Source of the DNA: Paenibacillus silagei
Lineage (GTDB): Bacteria; Bacillota; Bacilli; Paenibacillales; Paenibacillaceae
Length of the DNA: 64,000 bases
Reading direction: 5' to 3'
Assembly (NCBI RefSeq): GCF_017874735.1
Contig: NZ_JAGGLV010000015.1
Span: forward strand, 124,001-188,000
Part shown: piece after piece, positions 34,848-44,053 of the stretch
Layout of the letters: each line of letters starts with the position of its first letter
Numbering within the stretch: the stretch's first letter is position 1
Program-made: the position numbers and the translations under genes
Notes under the pieces: model-generated
What the model saw: only the letters and a program-made list of their open reading frames with translations
Databases searched by the model: none
What the model was told of the DNA's origin: nothing

Positions 34848-36611
34848 GTGAAGAAGAAAGGCGCTTTTGCCAGATTAGGTACATACATGCTTAGGCATAA
34901 GCTGATCTATGCTGTATTGCTGTTGGTGACGTTATTCAGTATTGTGCTCGATCTTACGATGGCCTGGTTCCTGGCCCGGATTACGGATGCTGCTGTCCGG
35001 CTGGATGTGGAGGCGTTCAAGGGACTTACCTGGTTCGGGATTCTATTCTTGCTGGTTACGGGATTGAATACCTTCGTCAGTGCGTATCTCAAAACCAATG
35101 TATCGGCCAAAATCAGAAATGAGCTGCGTCAGGACATGATGGGGCATACGCTGGCCTTGCCGCAGTCTTATTTCGACCGCAATCATTCCGGTGATTTGTT
35201 GTCCCGGTTCACGAATGACAATCAGTCGGTGGGGGAAGCGTGCGGGCAGGTGATGCTGGATCTGCTGCGCAACCCGCTGCTGGCGGTAGCCTCCTTCGGC
35301 TATCTGCTCTATATTAACTGGCTGCTGGCGCTGATCTGCCTGTCCATCGGTCCGCTGCTGTTCCTGACCGGTAAAATCTTCGGCAATGCGATGCGCATCA
35401 ACAGTGTGCGGGTGCAGGAAAGTATGAGCCGGACTACGGCTTTTCTGAACGATATTCTGGGCAGCAGTATGGTGTTCAAGGCATTCTCCATGGAGCGCAG
35501 GCTGCAGAAGCAATATGTTGGCTACAGTGAGGATATTGCCTCAGGGGAGAAAAAGAAAGCGAGAATCGAAGGAGCCACCGGAGCGATCTCCTCCTTGCTG
35601 GGGAATCTGACCTTCCTGCTGGCGCTGGTGATTGCCGGGTGGTTCGTGGCGAATGGAAGCCTTGAGGTTGGGGCGATGATTGCCTTCATTCAGCTGATGA
35701 ATTATCTGGTTGGGCCGTTCTCGTCCCTGCCGGGCCTGGTCGCTTCCATGCAGCAGTCGCTGGGTGCGGCGGAACGGATCTTCGAGGTGATGGATGCGCC
35801 TGCTGAGGTTGAGGTGCTGCCTGAGGTCCAGACGGAGCTGCCGGGGTTCGGGGAGCTTCAGCTCGCAGAGGTGTCATTTAGCTATCCGGGCAGTGAGAAG
35901 CAGAGCCTTAACAAGGTTAGTCTGGAGCTGGCACGCGGCCAGCAAATGGCCGTAGTAGGTCCGAGCGGCGGCGGGAAATCCACCCTGTTCAAGCTGCTGC
36001 TGGGCTTCTACCAGACGGATGCAGGTGAGGTTGCGATCAACGGCCGTCCGATCAGCAGAATACCGCTGGCAGAGCTGCGCAGCTACTTCGCCTATGTGCC
36101 TCAGGAGTCGGGCCTGTATTCCGGGAGCATCCGGGACAATATCGAGAGCGGCAAGCCCGGTGCGTCAGACGAAGAGATTGTCGAGGCGCTGCGGCAGGCG
36201 AATGCGTATGAGTTCGTGACGGAGCTGCCGGAAGGCATACACACGGATATTGGCGAGCATGGCTCCCGGTTGTCCGGCGGTCAGAAGCAGCGGCTGTCCA
36301 TTGCCAGAGCGATGCTCAAAAATGCGCCGATTCTGCTGCTGGATGAAGCTACGGCTGCCCTTGACAATGAGTCGGAGCGAATGGTCCAGCAGGCGATCCG
36401 TAAGCTGATGAAGGATAAGACAACGCTTGTAATCGCCCACCGGCTCTCAACGATCCAGAATGCCGATGTCATCCTGGTGATGGAGAACGGGGAGATTGTG
36501 GAGCGGGGCGGACATGAGGAGCTGCTTGCGGCGGAGGGACGGTACTCGGATCTGTATCATTCCCAGCTGGAACGGGAGGCGGCGGAGGAACAGTTAACCA
36601 CTATAGCCTAA
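34848..36611 (+). CDS. ABC half-transporter, multidrug/lipid exporter type (BmrA-like)
   Basis: 587 residues from GTG with AAAGGGGAG upstream. An N-terminal six-helix ABC membrane domain (about 1-310) is fused to a nucleotide-binding domain with Walker A 'GPSGGGKST', signature 'LSGGQKQR' and Walker B 'ILLLDEATAALD', plus the H-loop 'IAHRLST'. It probably works as a homodimer exporting drugs or amphipathic compounds. A second partner gene is not adjacent. Confidence 0.93.
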   Translation: MKKKGAFARLGTYMLRHKLIYAVLLLVTLFSIVLDLTMAWFLARITDAAVRLDVEAFKGLTWFGILFLLVTGLNTFVSAYLKTNVSAKIRNELRQDMMGHTLALPQSYFDRNHSGDLLSRFTNDNQSVGEACGQVMLDLLRNPLLAVASFGYLLYINWLLALICLSIGPLLFLTGKIFGNAMRINSVRVQESMSRTTAFLNDILGSSMVFKAFSMERRLQKQYVGYSEDIASGEKKKARIEGATGAISSLLGNLTFLLALVIAGWFVANGSLEVGAMIAFIQLMNYLVGPFSSLPGLVASMQQSLGAAERIFEVMDAPAEVEVLPEVQTELPGFGELQLAEVSFSYPGSEKQSLNKVSLELARGQQMAVVGPSGGGKSTLFKLLLGFYQTDAGEVAINGRPISRIPLAELRSYFAYVPQESGLYSGSIRDNIESGKPGASDEEIVEALRQANAYEFVTELPEGIHTDIGEHGSRLSGGQKQRLSIARAMLKNAPILLLDEATAALDNESERMVQQAIRKLMKDKTTLVIAHRLSTIQNADVILVMENGEIVERGGHEELLAAEGRYSDLYHSQLEREAAEEQLTTIA

Positions 36612-36615
36612 CTTG

Positions 36616-36972
36616 TTATAGAGTATCGATTGCCTGGATAAACTGACCCAGCGCCTTCAATCTTCTGTCCAGAAGCGTCCGCTGCGGGCTCCCGGCCTTA
36701 GACTTAGCATAACTGGATTCTACGGATGGGGTTAACCCGAGAAGAACATGACGGGCTTCTGCCAGCTCGGCAGGGGGATAAGAGAGCGGCTTCTGATTCC
36801 AGACATGCTCCAGAACAGCTAACCCGATGTGCATAGCATTTAGGCGTTTCTGCACCAGAGTAGTGTTGGTGCCGCTGTGCTTCATCTGGGTTAAGGCGCT
36901 CTCAAGCTTACGGATGGTCGATTGCATAGAGGCTATGGATTGCAGTTGTTCCTCATTCGATATCTCTTCCAT
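36616..36972 (-). CDS. small helical protein of unknown function
   Basis: 118 residues with AAAGGAAG upstream of the ATG. Predicted mostly alpha-helical, with a Gln/Ser/Leu-rich N-terminal coiled segment and a 'PPAELAEARHVLLGL' stretch. No signal peptide, membrane helix or catalytic motif. It converges with the ABC gene and its stop lies 4 bases after that gene's stop. Function unknown. Confidence 0.7.
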   Translation of the reverse strand: MEEISNEEQLQSIASMQSTIRKLESALTQMKHSGTNTTLVQKRLNAMHIGLAVLEHVWNQKPLSYPPAELAEARHVLLGLTPSVESSYAKSKAGSPQRTLLDRRLKALGQFIQAIDTL

Positions 36973-36997
36973 GAAGGCACTTCCTTTCTACTTAGTA

Positions 36998-37053
36998 TAA
37001 AAGGGTGGCGCACCGCAGTTCGTACCATGAACCTGCGGGGTGCCACCCTTTTT
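36998..37053. terminator. strong bidirectional-type hairpin
   Basis: AAAAGGGTGGC plus CACC-GCAG pairs with CTGC-GGGGTGCCACCCTTTTT around a loop of about 13 bases. The T-run follows on the plus strand and the A-run gives one on the minus strand. It ends the HAD gene on the minus strand and insulates the next gene. Confidence 0.75.
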
Positions 37054-37109
37054 GGAAAGATAATTTAGATGTTCTGGGGTCCCCGCAAAGTACCTGAATA
37101 TACATCGAA

Positions 37110-37140
37110 GCTAAAGCCCCACTTTGTGGGGTTATTTAGC
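37110..37140 (-). terminator. second terminator after the HAD gene
   Basis: GCTAAAGCCCCAC pairs with GTGGGG-TTATTTAGC around a TTT loop, 30 bases beyond the HAD stop codon on the minus strand. Confidence 0.55.
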
Positions 37141-37169
37141 ATAAGATGTTCTGCTGTTGTTGCAGGAGC

Positions 37170-37982
37170 TTATGCTTCTTGACCTGCGTTAAGAATGAAC
37201 TTATCAATTGCGTATTTCACTCCGTCCTCATTGTTGCTGAGGGTAACGAAATCGGCAATTTCCTTCAAGGCTGGAATGGCGTTCGCCATTGCGACACCGA
37301 GGCCGGCAGCTTCAAGCATCTCATGATCGTTCCAGGAATCGCCTACAGCGATGGTCTCGGACAGGTCGCAGCCGAAATGCTTAGCCAGGAATTCAAGCGC
37401 CAGGCCCTTGGTGCCTTCATGGTGCATGATCTCCAGGAAATGCGGCTTGGACTTCGTAATATGCACCGAATCGCCGAGCAGGCTGCGCAGGATCGGGGAC
37501 AGCTCATCGAGGAAGTCCGGATCGTCGATAATGAGCATTTTCGGTGTTTTTTGCGGAACCAGCTTTGCTTCCCAATCGGGTTCGATGTAGTACTGTGTCC
37601 CGTTCAGGGTGGAATAATCGATCAGCTTCTGGTTCTCTTCGCGGGCATACAGCTTGTCGTCAATGTAAGTCTGCAGGTGCAGATCATGCTCCACACAATA
37701 CTGGAACAGCTTGCGCACCGCGTCCTGCGGCACATAACGCTCATAGAGCACTGCTTCATCGAGCAGATTCTTCACCAGTGCGCCCTGATAGGTGATGATG
37801 GGCACGTTCAGACCGGTCTGGCGGGCAATCGCCTGGGCGGAAGCATAAGCGCGTCCGGTAGCCAGAGTAACTACTACGCCAGCGGCTACAGCCTGCTCCA
37901 GCGCGGTTTGGGTGGCCGGGGTCACTTCCTTGTCGTCATTAATCAGGGTATCGTCAATATCAATGGCAATCAATTTGTACAT
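37170..37982 (-). CDS. Cof-type HAD-IIB phosphatase
   Basis: 270 residues with TTAGGAGAG upstream. Motif I 'AIDIDDTLINDDKEV' at the N-terminus and motif IV 'VAVGDSWNDHEMLEAAGLGVAMANA' near the C-terminus define the Cof/YwpJ subfamily with a C2B cap. These enzymes dephosphorylate sugar phosphates, FMN or PLP; the substrate here is open. A 553-aa frame on the opposite strand is a shadow. Confidence 0.92.
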   Translation of the reverse strand: MYKLIAIDIDDTLINDDKEVTPATQTALEQAVAAGVVVTLATGRAYASAQAIARQTGLNVPIITYQGALVKNLLDEAVLYERYVPQDAVRKLFQYCVEHDLHLQTYIDDKLYAREENQKLIDYSTLNGTQYYIEPDWEAKLVPQKTPKMLIIDDPDFLDELSPILRSLLGDSVHITKSKPHFLEIMHHEGTKGLALEFLAKHFGCDLSETIAVGDSWNDHEMLEAAGLGVAMANAIPALKEIADFVTLSNNEDGVKYAIDKFILNAGQEA

Positions 37983-38123
37983 TTGGGTTCTCTCCTAAGT
38001 ATGGTTTGTAGTCCGGCTATCCGCTATAACTTCTATAGGAAGGGGAACGGAAGCACGGCTCTTTTGTCTGTAGCAATGGAACTTATTAACGTTAATCTGG
38101 TAAAAGGGTCCGCAGATTCCGGC

Positions 38124-39044
38124 TCAGCCCTCCGCCTGCGTCCCGGAAGGCGCGGGGCTGAGCTCCGCCAGCAGCATGGCGGCCAGAATGCAGCCGCAGC
38201 CGAGCAGCGCGGATCCGCCCAGCGTCTCTCCGCCGAAGAGCAGGCCGGTGACGGCAGCGAACACCGGCTCCATGGCATAGATGATCGCCACCCGGGACGG
38301 GGTGGTGTACTTCTGGCAGGCCGTCTGAATCCAGAAGGCGAAGGCGCTGGTCGGGCCGATGGAGATCAGCATCGCAGAGAGCACCTCCGGCTTGCGGAGC
38401 AGCTCTCCGCTATGCAGCAGCGGCCCGCTTCCATCCACGAGCAGGGAGGCGGCGATGCTGAGCAGGCCTACGAAGCCAAGCTGAAGCGCCGCCAGCGGCA
38501 GGGCCGGATAACGCGGTGCGTATCTGCCGGTATACGCGATCTGCAGCGCAAAAGCCACGGCGCAGAGCAGAATCAGGCCATCGCCCTTATTCAGGGAGAA
38601 GGCAGAGCCGGTAAAGGTCAGCAGATACAAGCCCCCCGCTGCAAGCCCGGCGCTCAGCCAGGTATATCTGGAGATGGCCGTCTTCAGCAGTGCCAGAGAC
38701 AGGAACGGGACCAGCACCACCGACAGCCCGGTGATAAATCCCGTGTTGGAGGTGGTGGTGTACAGCAGCCCGACGGTCTGGAAGCCGTAGCCGAGGAACA
38801 GGAATAGGCCCAGCAGCAGGGCGTGCATCACCATGCGTAAGCTCAGCTTACGCCATTCCTGGCGGTAGAAGACAGCGGTAATCAAGGCCAGCAGTACGGC
38901 GGCACCTGTAAACCGGATGCTGTTAAAAGCAAGCGGCGGCAGCACCCGTACGGCAGACTGCACGATCAGAAACGTGCATCCCCACATCATCGCCACCAGT
39001 AGCAGACTTAGATCGGCGATTCGGGAGCGATTCACAGGGTTCAT
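38124..39044 (-). CDS. DMT superfamily (EamA) transporter
   Basis: About 306 residues from ATG 39044; GTG 39035 is also possible because the AAAGG site is very close to the ATG. About ten hydrophobic helices in two EamA repeats: 'MMWGCTFLIVQSAVRVLPPLAFNSIRF' in the first and 'SRVAIIYAMEPVFAAVTGLLFGGETL' in the second. It probably exports a metabolite or amino acid. Divergent from the DUF457 gene. Confidence 0.9.
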   Translation of the reverse strand: MNPVNRSRIADLSLLLVAMMWGCTFLIVQSAVRVLPPLAFNSIRFTGAAVLLALITAVFYRQEWRKLSLRMVMHALLLGLFLFLGYGFQTVGLLYTTTSNTGFITGLSVVLVPFLSLALLKTAISRYTWLSAGLAAGGLYLLTFTGSAFSLNKGDGLILLCAVAFALQIAYTGRYAPRYPALPLAALQLGFVGLLSIAASLLVDGSGPLLHSGELLRKPEVLSAMLISIGPTSAFAFWIQTACQKYTTPSRVAIIYAMEPVFAAVTGLLFGGETLGGSALLGCGCILAAMLLAELSPAPSGTQAEG

Positions 39045-39266
39045 CCTTTCAGGGCCAGTTGAGTTGTCCAAATTGTATCCTAAAACAGGGGGCAGGACAA
39101 GCCGAAACTGTGCGGCATCCTTGGCCCCGCGGGCGTGAAGAGCCTGGAAACTACATATAAGCTGGACAAAAAAGGAAAGCCTTGGTATACTTCGGTAACC
39201 GCACACCTGTTCTTATTTCAAGACATCGAGAAGCATTTATACTTTCATCTAAGGAGCGGATTCACC

Positions 39267-39977
39267 ATGATGGGCAAATCCCATTTAGTTATCAGCACCG
39301 GGGTTACCCTGTCCGCCATGAGCCTGCTAGGGCATGCTATTACCCTTCCGGCTGTTGCTGTCGCCGTCGTCAGCTCGCTGCTGCCTGATATCGACGAGCC
39401 GAATTCCATGCTGGTACGCAAGGCCGTGCCGGAGTTTTTGCTGCGTATTCTGCAGGTGTCGCTGATCGGAGCGGGCATTTATCTTTATTTTGCCGGGATA
39501 GCGGAGCCGCCCTGGAATATCGCACTGGCGCTGCTGGTGGGCAGCGTATCCTTCCTGCCCAGCCGTAGGCTGCGGCATCTGGTGATGCTGCTGATTGCAC
39601 TGGCCTTGTTTGCTTTTGCCGATGCCTATGATCCGTGGAACTATATCGCCGCCTGTGTGCTGGTCGTAGCTTCCATAGTTCCTCACCGGGGAATCACGCA
39701 TACGCTGTATGCCGTTGCCGGATGGGGCGCGCTGCTGTACTTCGTCTCCCTTGACATGAATGACGGCGGCAGTCTGTGGATTGCCGGGAGCCTGTCCTAC
39801 GGGCTGCATCTTCTCGCCGACTCCCTGACCCAGCGCGGGATCACCCCGCTGCCTCCGATTCCATTTAAGCTGCGGCTGAAGCTGATGAGCACCGGCACGA
39901 AGAAGGGCAACGCGGTGGAGAAAGTATGCGTGATGCTTACGCTGGCGCTGGTGTTGTATGTGTTCGTGCTTGTATAG
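39267..39977 (+). CDS. YdjM-like (DUF457) membrane-bound metal-dependent hydrolase
   Basis: 236 residues from ATG 39267 with AAGGAG upstream; a longer frame to 39135 lacks a site. 'MMGKSHLVISTG' and 'SLLPDIDEPNS' carry the early His/Asp residues, 'VPHRGITHTL' and 'LSYGLHLLADSLTQRG' the later His/Asp set, all typical of the LexA-regulated YdjM family. Several membrane helices. Probably a membrane hydrolase of lipid or envelope substrate; function unproven. Confidence 0.85.
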   Translation: MMGKSHLVISTGVTLSAMSLLGHAITLPAVAVAVVSSLLPDIDEPNSMLVRKAVPEFLLRILQVSLIGAGIYLYFAGIAEPPWNIALALLVGSVSFLPSRRLRHLVMLLIALALFAFADAYDPWNYIAACVLVVASIVPHRGITHTLYAVAGWGALLYFVSLDMNDGGSLWIAGSLSYGLHLLADSLTQRGITPLPPIPFKLRLKLMSTGTKKGNAVEKVCVMLTLALVLYVFVLV

Positions 39978-40004
39978 CAGCGAACCCGGCAAGCATACGA
40001 AGGC

Positions 40005-40056
40005 AAAGAACCCCACTAGCTCTGCGCAGGATGCGGCAGGTTAGCGGGGTTCTTTT
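40005..40056. terminator. bidirectional terminator between DUF457 gene and lplJ
   Basis: AAAGAACCCC...CTAGC pairs with GTTAG...GGGGTTCTTT. The stem is flanked by A- and T-rich ends and lies between two convergent genes. Confidence 0.8.
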
Positions 40057-40061
40057 AAAAG

Positions 40062-41066
40062 CTATTCCTCAAGAAACACAAGTCCGATGAAGTCCTCCGG
40101 CTCAATACGGCCGAAGTAATGCTTCAGATCGAGATCAGCCAGCGCCTGGCGGACCTCTGCTTCCTCATAACGCTTGCCGCGCAGCGCGTTCTCCACATCT
40201 GCCACATCGCCGACGCCGAAGAAGTCGCCGTAGATTTTAATCTCCCGGATGACCGAATCTTCAATATCCATACGGATATCCACGAGCCCTGCCGGGAATT
40301 TGCGGGTGTGCTTTACGTTGCTCTTAGGCGAAAGACCGTAATTCCAGTCCCAATTCTGGTAGTGCTCCTTGGAGATTTCATTGATCCGCACCCAATCGTC
40401 CATGGTCAGCTTGTACTGCGGAACGTCAGCGGCCTCCATCCCGAAGATGGAACGCAGCAGCCCTTCGCGGAATTGTTCAATCGTCATGTCAGGATTGCCC
40501 AGCAGCTCCTTGATATTGGCGACCCGGCTGCGGACCGACTTGGTGCTCTTCGACTTGAACTTCTCGGGATTCACGTTCAGGGAAGCTTGCACATCATCCA
40601 GATTCAGATCGAACATCAGGGTTCCGTGACTGAACATGCGTCCACGCGAGGAGAATTGGGCGTTGCCGGAGATTTTCTGCTCCCCGACCTGAAGATCATT
40701 GCGTCCGCTTAGCTCGGCATTCACGCCCATAGACTTCAGATAGTCGATGACCGGCTGGGTGAATTTCAGGAAGTTGTGGAAGGACTGGCCGTCATCCTTG
40801 GTAATGAAGCTGAAGTTGAGGTTGCCGAGATCATGATACACCGCGCCGCCGCCGGACAACCGCCGTACGACCTGAATGTTGTTGTCCTTTACATACTCCT
40901 GGTTGATCTCCTCGATCGTATTCTGATGCTTGCCGATGATGATCGACGGGCTGTTAATATAGAAGAGCAGGTAGCTCTCGTCCATCGGGAGGTTTTTGAG
41001 CGCAAACTCCTCAATGGCCAGATTGATCGATGCGTCTGTAATTCCGGTATTATCGATAAAAAGCAT
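40062..41066 (-). CDS. lplJ: lipoate--protein ligase
   Basis: 334 residues with CGGAGGAA upstream. 'NQEYVKDNNIQVVRRLSGGGAVYHDLGNLNFSFI' contains the conserved RRxSGGGAVYHD lipoyl-AMP motif and 'GRNDLQVGEQKISGNAQ' the lysine motif. A C-terminal accessory domain is present. It attaches lipoate to E2 and GcvH proteins. Confidence 0.95.
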   Translation of the reverse strand: MLFIDNTGITDASINLAIEEFALKNLPMDESYLLFYINSPSIIIGKHQNTIEEINQEYVKDNNIQVVRRLSGGGAVYHDLGNLNFSFITKDDGQSFHNFLKFTQPVIDYLKSMGVNAELSGRNDLQVGEQKISGNAQFSSRGRMFSHGTLMFDLNLDDVQASLNVNPEKFKSKSTKSVRSRVANIKELLGNPDMTIEQFREGLLRSIFGMEAADVPQYKLTMDDWVRINEISKEHYQNWDWNYGLSPKSNVKHTRKFPAGLVDIRMDIEDSVIREIKIYGDFFGVGDVADVENALRGKRYEEAEVRQALADLDLKHYFGRIEPEDFIGLVFLEE

Positions 41067-41280
41067 TCGTGATTCCTCCGCGTGACCATAGTAAACTGCT
41101 GTACTTATTCTAAACTAAAAGAGAGATTTCTTCAAAAAGGAACGGGAATGGCGGGTGAAGGGGCGGGGGCTATTGGCGGGTAGGATGGGGGAATAAGATG
41201 AATTGGCGTGGGTGGCGGATTGAAACGGTTGACGGATGAGTGTCTGAGCAGCATGAACAGGTGCGGCATGTATATGGCAG

Positions 41281-41468
41281 TTAAATGTATTTCGTGCAAC
41301 TAAAGGATGGGAAATCAGCGGGTTTATCCGTTTAAATGCACTTTGTACAATTAAAAATAGGAGATGCTGCTATTATTTGAGATAGGGTTAGTTTTAGATG
41401 TACAAACTGCAATTAAAACGCACTCCGCGTGAATATCGGTCCCTTTAGTTGTACAAAGTGCAGTTAGA
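41281..41468. repeat. four-unit inverted repeat array A
   Basis: Part of a 650-base gene-free spacer (41067-41721). Four degenerate 24-27 base units lie at 41281-41304, 41331-41356, 41391-41418 and 41444-41468. Units 1-2 read TGYAYTTYGTRCAAYTAAA-like on the plus strand and units 3-4 the same on the minus strand, with centre spacings of about 51, 61 and 52 bases. Each unit has a small palindromic core (such as TTGTACAA). The rest of the spacer shows no gene. Confidence 0.75.
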
Positions 41469-41721
41469 GTATTCGCAGTTCGCAGCGGCCGTCACAAATA
41501 GCATCAACCTTGAGATCAAGTCGGGGTTACGGGGCTATGCAGAAAGTTTACGGGTTCAAGGCAGGGTGCATAGGCGATATAGCATTGACGAATTTCCGGG
41601 AATTGGCCAATAATTGGGAGAACGGCGTTGGAGCTATGGTTTAGTATAGCGGGCCTTACATAGAATTGAATGAACTGATAGAGCTTGAATGGACTATGAA
41701 TAGTGTGGACAGGGAGGATGT

Positions 41722-41826
41722 ATGATGGGAAAATATGGACACGGAAGATATATAGGACTGGAAAGATGGACGCGGCGGATATATACAATGGGGAAATATG
41801 GACATGGAGGCTATACATATGCTTGA
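41722..41826 (+). CDS. 34-codon leader ORF made of duplicated 5' ends of the next gene
   Basis: ATG 41722 has AGGGAGG eight bases upstream. The frame contains KYGHG twice and a degenerate third copy; the downstream protein starts with LEKYGHGG. The stop TGA (41824-41826) overlaps the start of the decarboxylase gene in another frame, so translation of the leader could affect the gene. It could be a leader peptide or only a decayed tandem duplication. Confidence 0.45.
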   Translation: MMGKYGHGRYIGLERWTRRIYTMGKYGHGGYTYA

Positions 41827-42910
41827 AAAATACGGCCACGGCGGTGATCTGCTGACCGCCGCCGAGTTATACGGGGATAGCGGCAGCGGCTTCCTGGACT
41901 TTAGCGCCAATATTAACCCGCTGGGTCCGCCGCCGGGCGTGTTGGCGCTGCTGCGGGATGCGGTCTCTGCGATCACCGCGTACCCCGATCCGGGCCACCG
42001 CAGGCTGAAGTCACTGCTGGCGGAGGACCTGGGTCTTGGCACGGATTGGATTACCGTGGCGAACGGGGCGGCAGAGTCGATGGCGCTGCTGCTGCTGGCG
42101 GTGGCTCCGCGCCGGGTGGGCATCGTGGAGCCGTGCTTCTCCGAGTACCGCCAGCTCGCGGAGCAGTTCGGTGCGGAGGTCCTGTCCGTTCAGGGGACCA
42201 GCCGGACGGATTACCGGGCTGCCGTGGACAGCATCTCCGGCCTGCTGGAGCAGGTCGATCTGCTGTTCCTCGGCCAGCCGAATAATCCGAACGGCGTCCA
42301 GTATCCGCTGGACGCGCTGCGGCAGCTCGCGCAGCAGGCGGAGACCTGCGGGACGGTGCTGGCGGTGGATGAAGCGTTCATCGACTTCATCCCGGAAGCG
42401 GACCGGCAATCTCTGCTGCCGGAGCTTGGGGCTTACCGTCATACGGTGCTGGTGCGCTCGATGACGAAGTTTTTTGCTATTCCGGGGCTGCGGCTGGGCT
42501 TCACTGCCGCGCATCCGGCTCTTGCCGCGGCCATGAGCGGCAAGCAGGTGACCTGGAGCGTGAACGGCCTGGCGCTGCTGGCCGGGGAAGCTTGCCTGCG
42601 CTGCGGCGACGGCTACGGGCAGGAGACGCGCGCGCTGATCGCAGCCGAGCGGCAGCGGCTGCGGGAGGGCTTGCTTGAGCTCGGCTGCGGCGTGCCGCCG
42701 GGCGAAGCGAACTTCCTGCTGCTGCGGCTGCCCGCTCCGTGGAGCGCGCAGGAGATGCAGCAGCGTCTGGGTGGGTGCGGCATCCTCGTCCGCAGCTGCG
42801 CGATGTACCCCGGCCTTGAAGCCGGGCATATCCGCGTCGCGGTCAAGGGCCGCGTAGACAACGACCGTCTGCTGCGGCAGATGGGGGAGCTGCTGCGGGC
42901 GGGATTGTGA
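41819..42910 (+). CDS. threonine-phosphate decarboxylase (CobD/CobC-type, PLP)
   Basis: 363 residues from ATG 41819 with TGGAGG eight bases upstream. The N-terminal 'MLEKYGHGGDLLTAAE' and 'LDFSANINPLGPP' are hallmarks of the CobD/CobC L-threonine-O-3-phosphate decarboxylase family. 'GQPNNPNG' and 'RSMTKFFAIPGLRLGF' (PLP lysine) are typical of the aminotransferase I/II fold. It makes (R)-1-aminopropanol phosphate for the cobalamin lower loop. First gene of a cobalamin block; the next gene overlaps or nearly touches. HisC-like activity is less likely given the context. Confidence 0.92.
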   Translation: MLEKYGHGGDLLTAAELYGDSGSGFLDFSANINPLGPPPGVLALLRDAVSAITAYPDPGHRRLKSLLAEDLGLGTDWITVANGAAESMALLLLAVAPRRVGIVEPCFSEYRQLAEQFGAEVLSVQGTSRTDYRAAVDSISGLLEQVDLLFLGQPNNPNGVQYPLDALRQLAQQAETCGTVLAVDEAFIDFIPEADRQSLLPELGAYRHTVLVRSMTKFFAIPGLRLGFTAAHPALAAAMSGKQVTWSVNGLALLAGEACLRCGDGYGQETRALIAAERQRLREGLLELGCGVPPGEANFLLLRLPAPWSAQEMQQRLGGCGILVRSCAMYPGLEAGHIRVAVKGRVDNDRLLRQMGELLRAGL

Positions 42911-42984
42911 GCAAGAACGGCGGCAGTGCAGGATGCGAGCGCGCGAAGAGGGCTAATCGGAGCGAACGGAGAGGAGCGAAGGAT

Positions 42985-44013
42985 ATGAAGGAAGCAAAGG
43001 AAGTGCAGGAAGCGAAGGTAGCGGAGGTAGCGAAGGTAGCGAAGGTAAAGCTGCCCTTTAAGGCCGAAGACGGGGAGAAGACGTACCGCAGTAAGGTGTG
43101 GCCCGGGCTGACGCTGGAATGGCGGGAGGGCCATCTGCTGGTGGAGTTTCCGGCTGAAGCGGATAGTATATCGAGTGCAGTATATGGCGGAGGCGCGGGG
43201 CGTCTGAAACGTGCGGTGAACCAATACGTCAGCCGGGACTACGAATGCAGCAATCCGGTGCAGGATCTGGAAAACAAGCTTCAGGAATGGGGCTACCCGC
43301 TGGAAGGCTGCGCAGGCCTGATGACAGCAGTTCCGCTGGAGCACGCCGCTGTTGCCGAGGAGGATACGGGATCAGCGGGGATTTTCTGCTGCGTAACAGC
43401 GGCTGCGGGCAATGCTGCCCGGGCCGGGTCGCAGCGCAGCGTGCTGGCAGCCTACCGCGCGGGCACAATCAATATTATGCTCGGCATCGACGGCTGGCTG
43501 TCCCAGTCAGCCATGGTCAACGCGGTGATGACCGCCACCGAAGCGAAGGCGGCGGCGCTGACAGATCTCGGAATTGTGGATTCCGAGAATGGGCTTGGCG
43601 CAACCGGAACCACTACGGATGCCATTGTGATCGCAGTGAGCGGAAGCCGCCGCTATGCTGCGGAGCATGTGTATGCCGGAACGGCGACTGACCTCGGCGG
43701 AGCCATTGGCAGACTGGTGTACAGCGCGGTGACGGAGAGCCTGCGCTCAGTGAAGGCAGCGCAATCCGAGAGCAGAGCAGAGGCGGAAGCATTGCAGGCT
43801 GTACACGGAGTAAACTCGGAAGCATCGCAGGCAAAGCAAGGAGTACACGCGGGAGCGTTACAGGCTGCACATGGGGGGCACGCTGAGGTATCGCAGGTTG
43901 GGCACGGAGTACAAGCGGATGTGTTACAGAAAGCATACGGAGTACACGCGGAAGCTTCACAGGATGCACGGTCTGCTCAGCCTCATGCCGCTCAGAGCGG
44001 CGGCCGGGAATGA
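42985..44013 (+). CDS. cbiZ: adenosylcobinamide amidohydrolase CbiZ with repeat tail
   Basis: 342 residues from ATG 42985, which has GAGGAG eight bases upstream; GTG 42907 overlapping the previous stop would add 26 residues. The CbiZ core runs from about residue 25 to 255 ('LMTAVPLEHAA', 'GTINIMLGIDGWLS', 'ENGLGATGTTTDAIVIA'). It cleaves the amide bond of adenosylcobinamide to give adenosylcobyric acid, a salvage step for foreign cobamides. A Lys/Val/Glu repeat precedes the core and a 66-residue tail of six 11-residue repeats (33-bp units, 43789-43986) follows it. CbiZ in other species lacks such a tail as far as I know. Confidence 0.88.
   Translation: MKEAKEVQEAKVAEVAKVAKVKLPFKAEDGEKTYRSKVWPGLTLEWREGHLLVEFPAEADSISSAVYGGGAGRLKRAVNQYVSRDYECSNPVQDLENKLQEWGYPLEGCAGLMTAVPLEHAAVAEEDTGSAGIFCCVTAAAGNAARAGSQRSVLAAYRAGTINIMLGIDGWLSQSAMVNAVMTATEAKAAALTDLGIVDSENGLGATGTTTDAIVIAVSGSRRYAAEHVYAGTATDLGGAIGRLVYSAVTESLRSVKAAQSESRAEAEALQAVHGVNSEASQAKQGVHAGALQAAHGGHAEVSQVGHGVQADVLQKAYGVHAEASQDARSAQPHAAQSGGRE
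43789..43986 (+). repeat. 33-bp in-frame tandem repeat inside cbiZ
   Basis: Six successive 33-base units encode 11-residue repeats with the pattern (A/V)(S/L)Q-x-x-HG-V-(H/Q)A-(E/D/G). Units share the GCA-x-x-CAG start and GGAGTACAC core. They form the C-terminal tail of the CbiZ protein. Confidence 0.85.
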
Positions 44014-44053
44014 CGAACACGGACTGCTATACAGAGCGGCGGGGTGAGCCAAG

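Noticed and set aside
37146..38807. 553-codon plus-strand frame over two minus-strand genes
   Set aside because: It is antisense to the HAD phosphatase and DMT transporter, which have clear motifs and ribosome sites; its C-terminal half is Gln/Arg/Gly low-complexity shadow.
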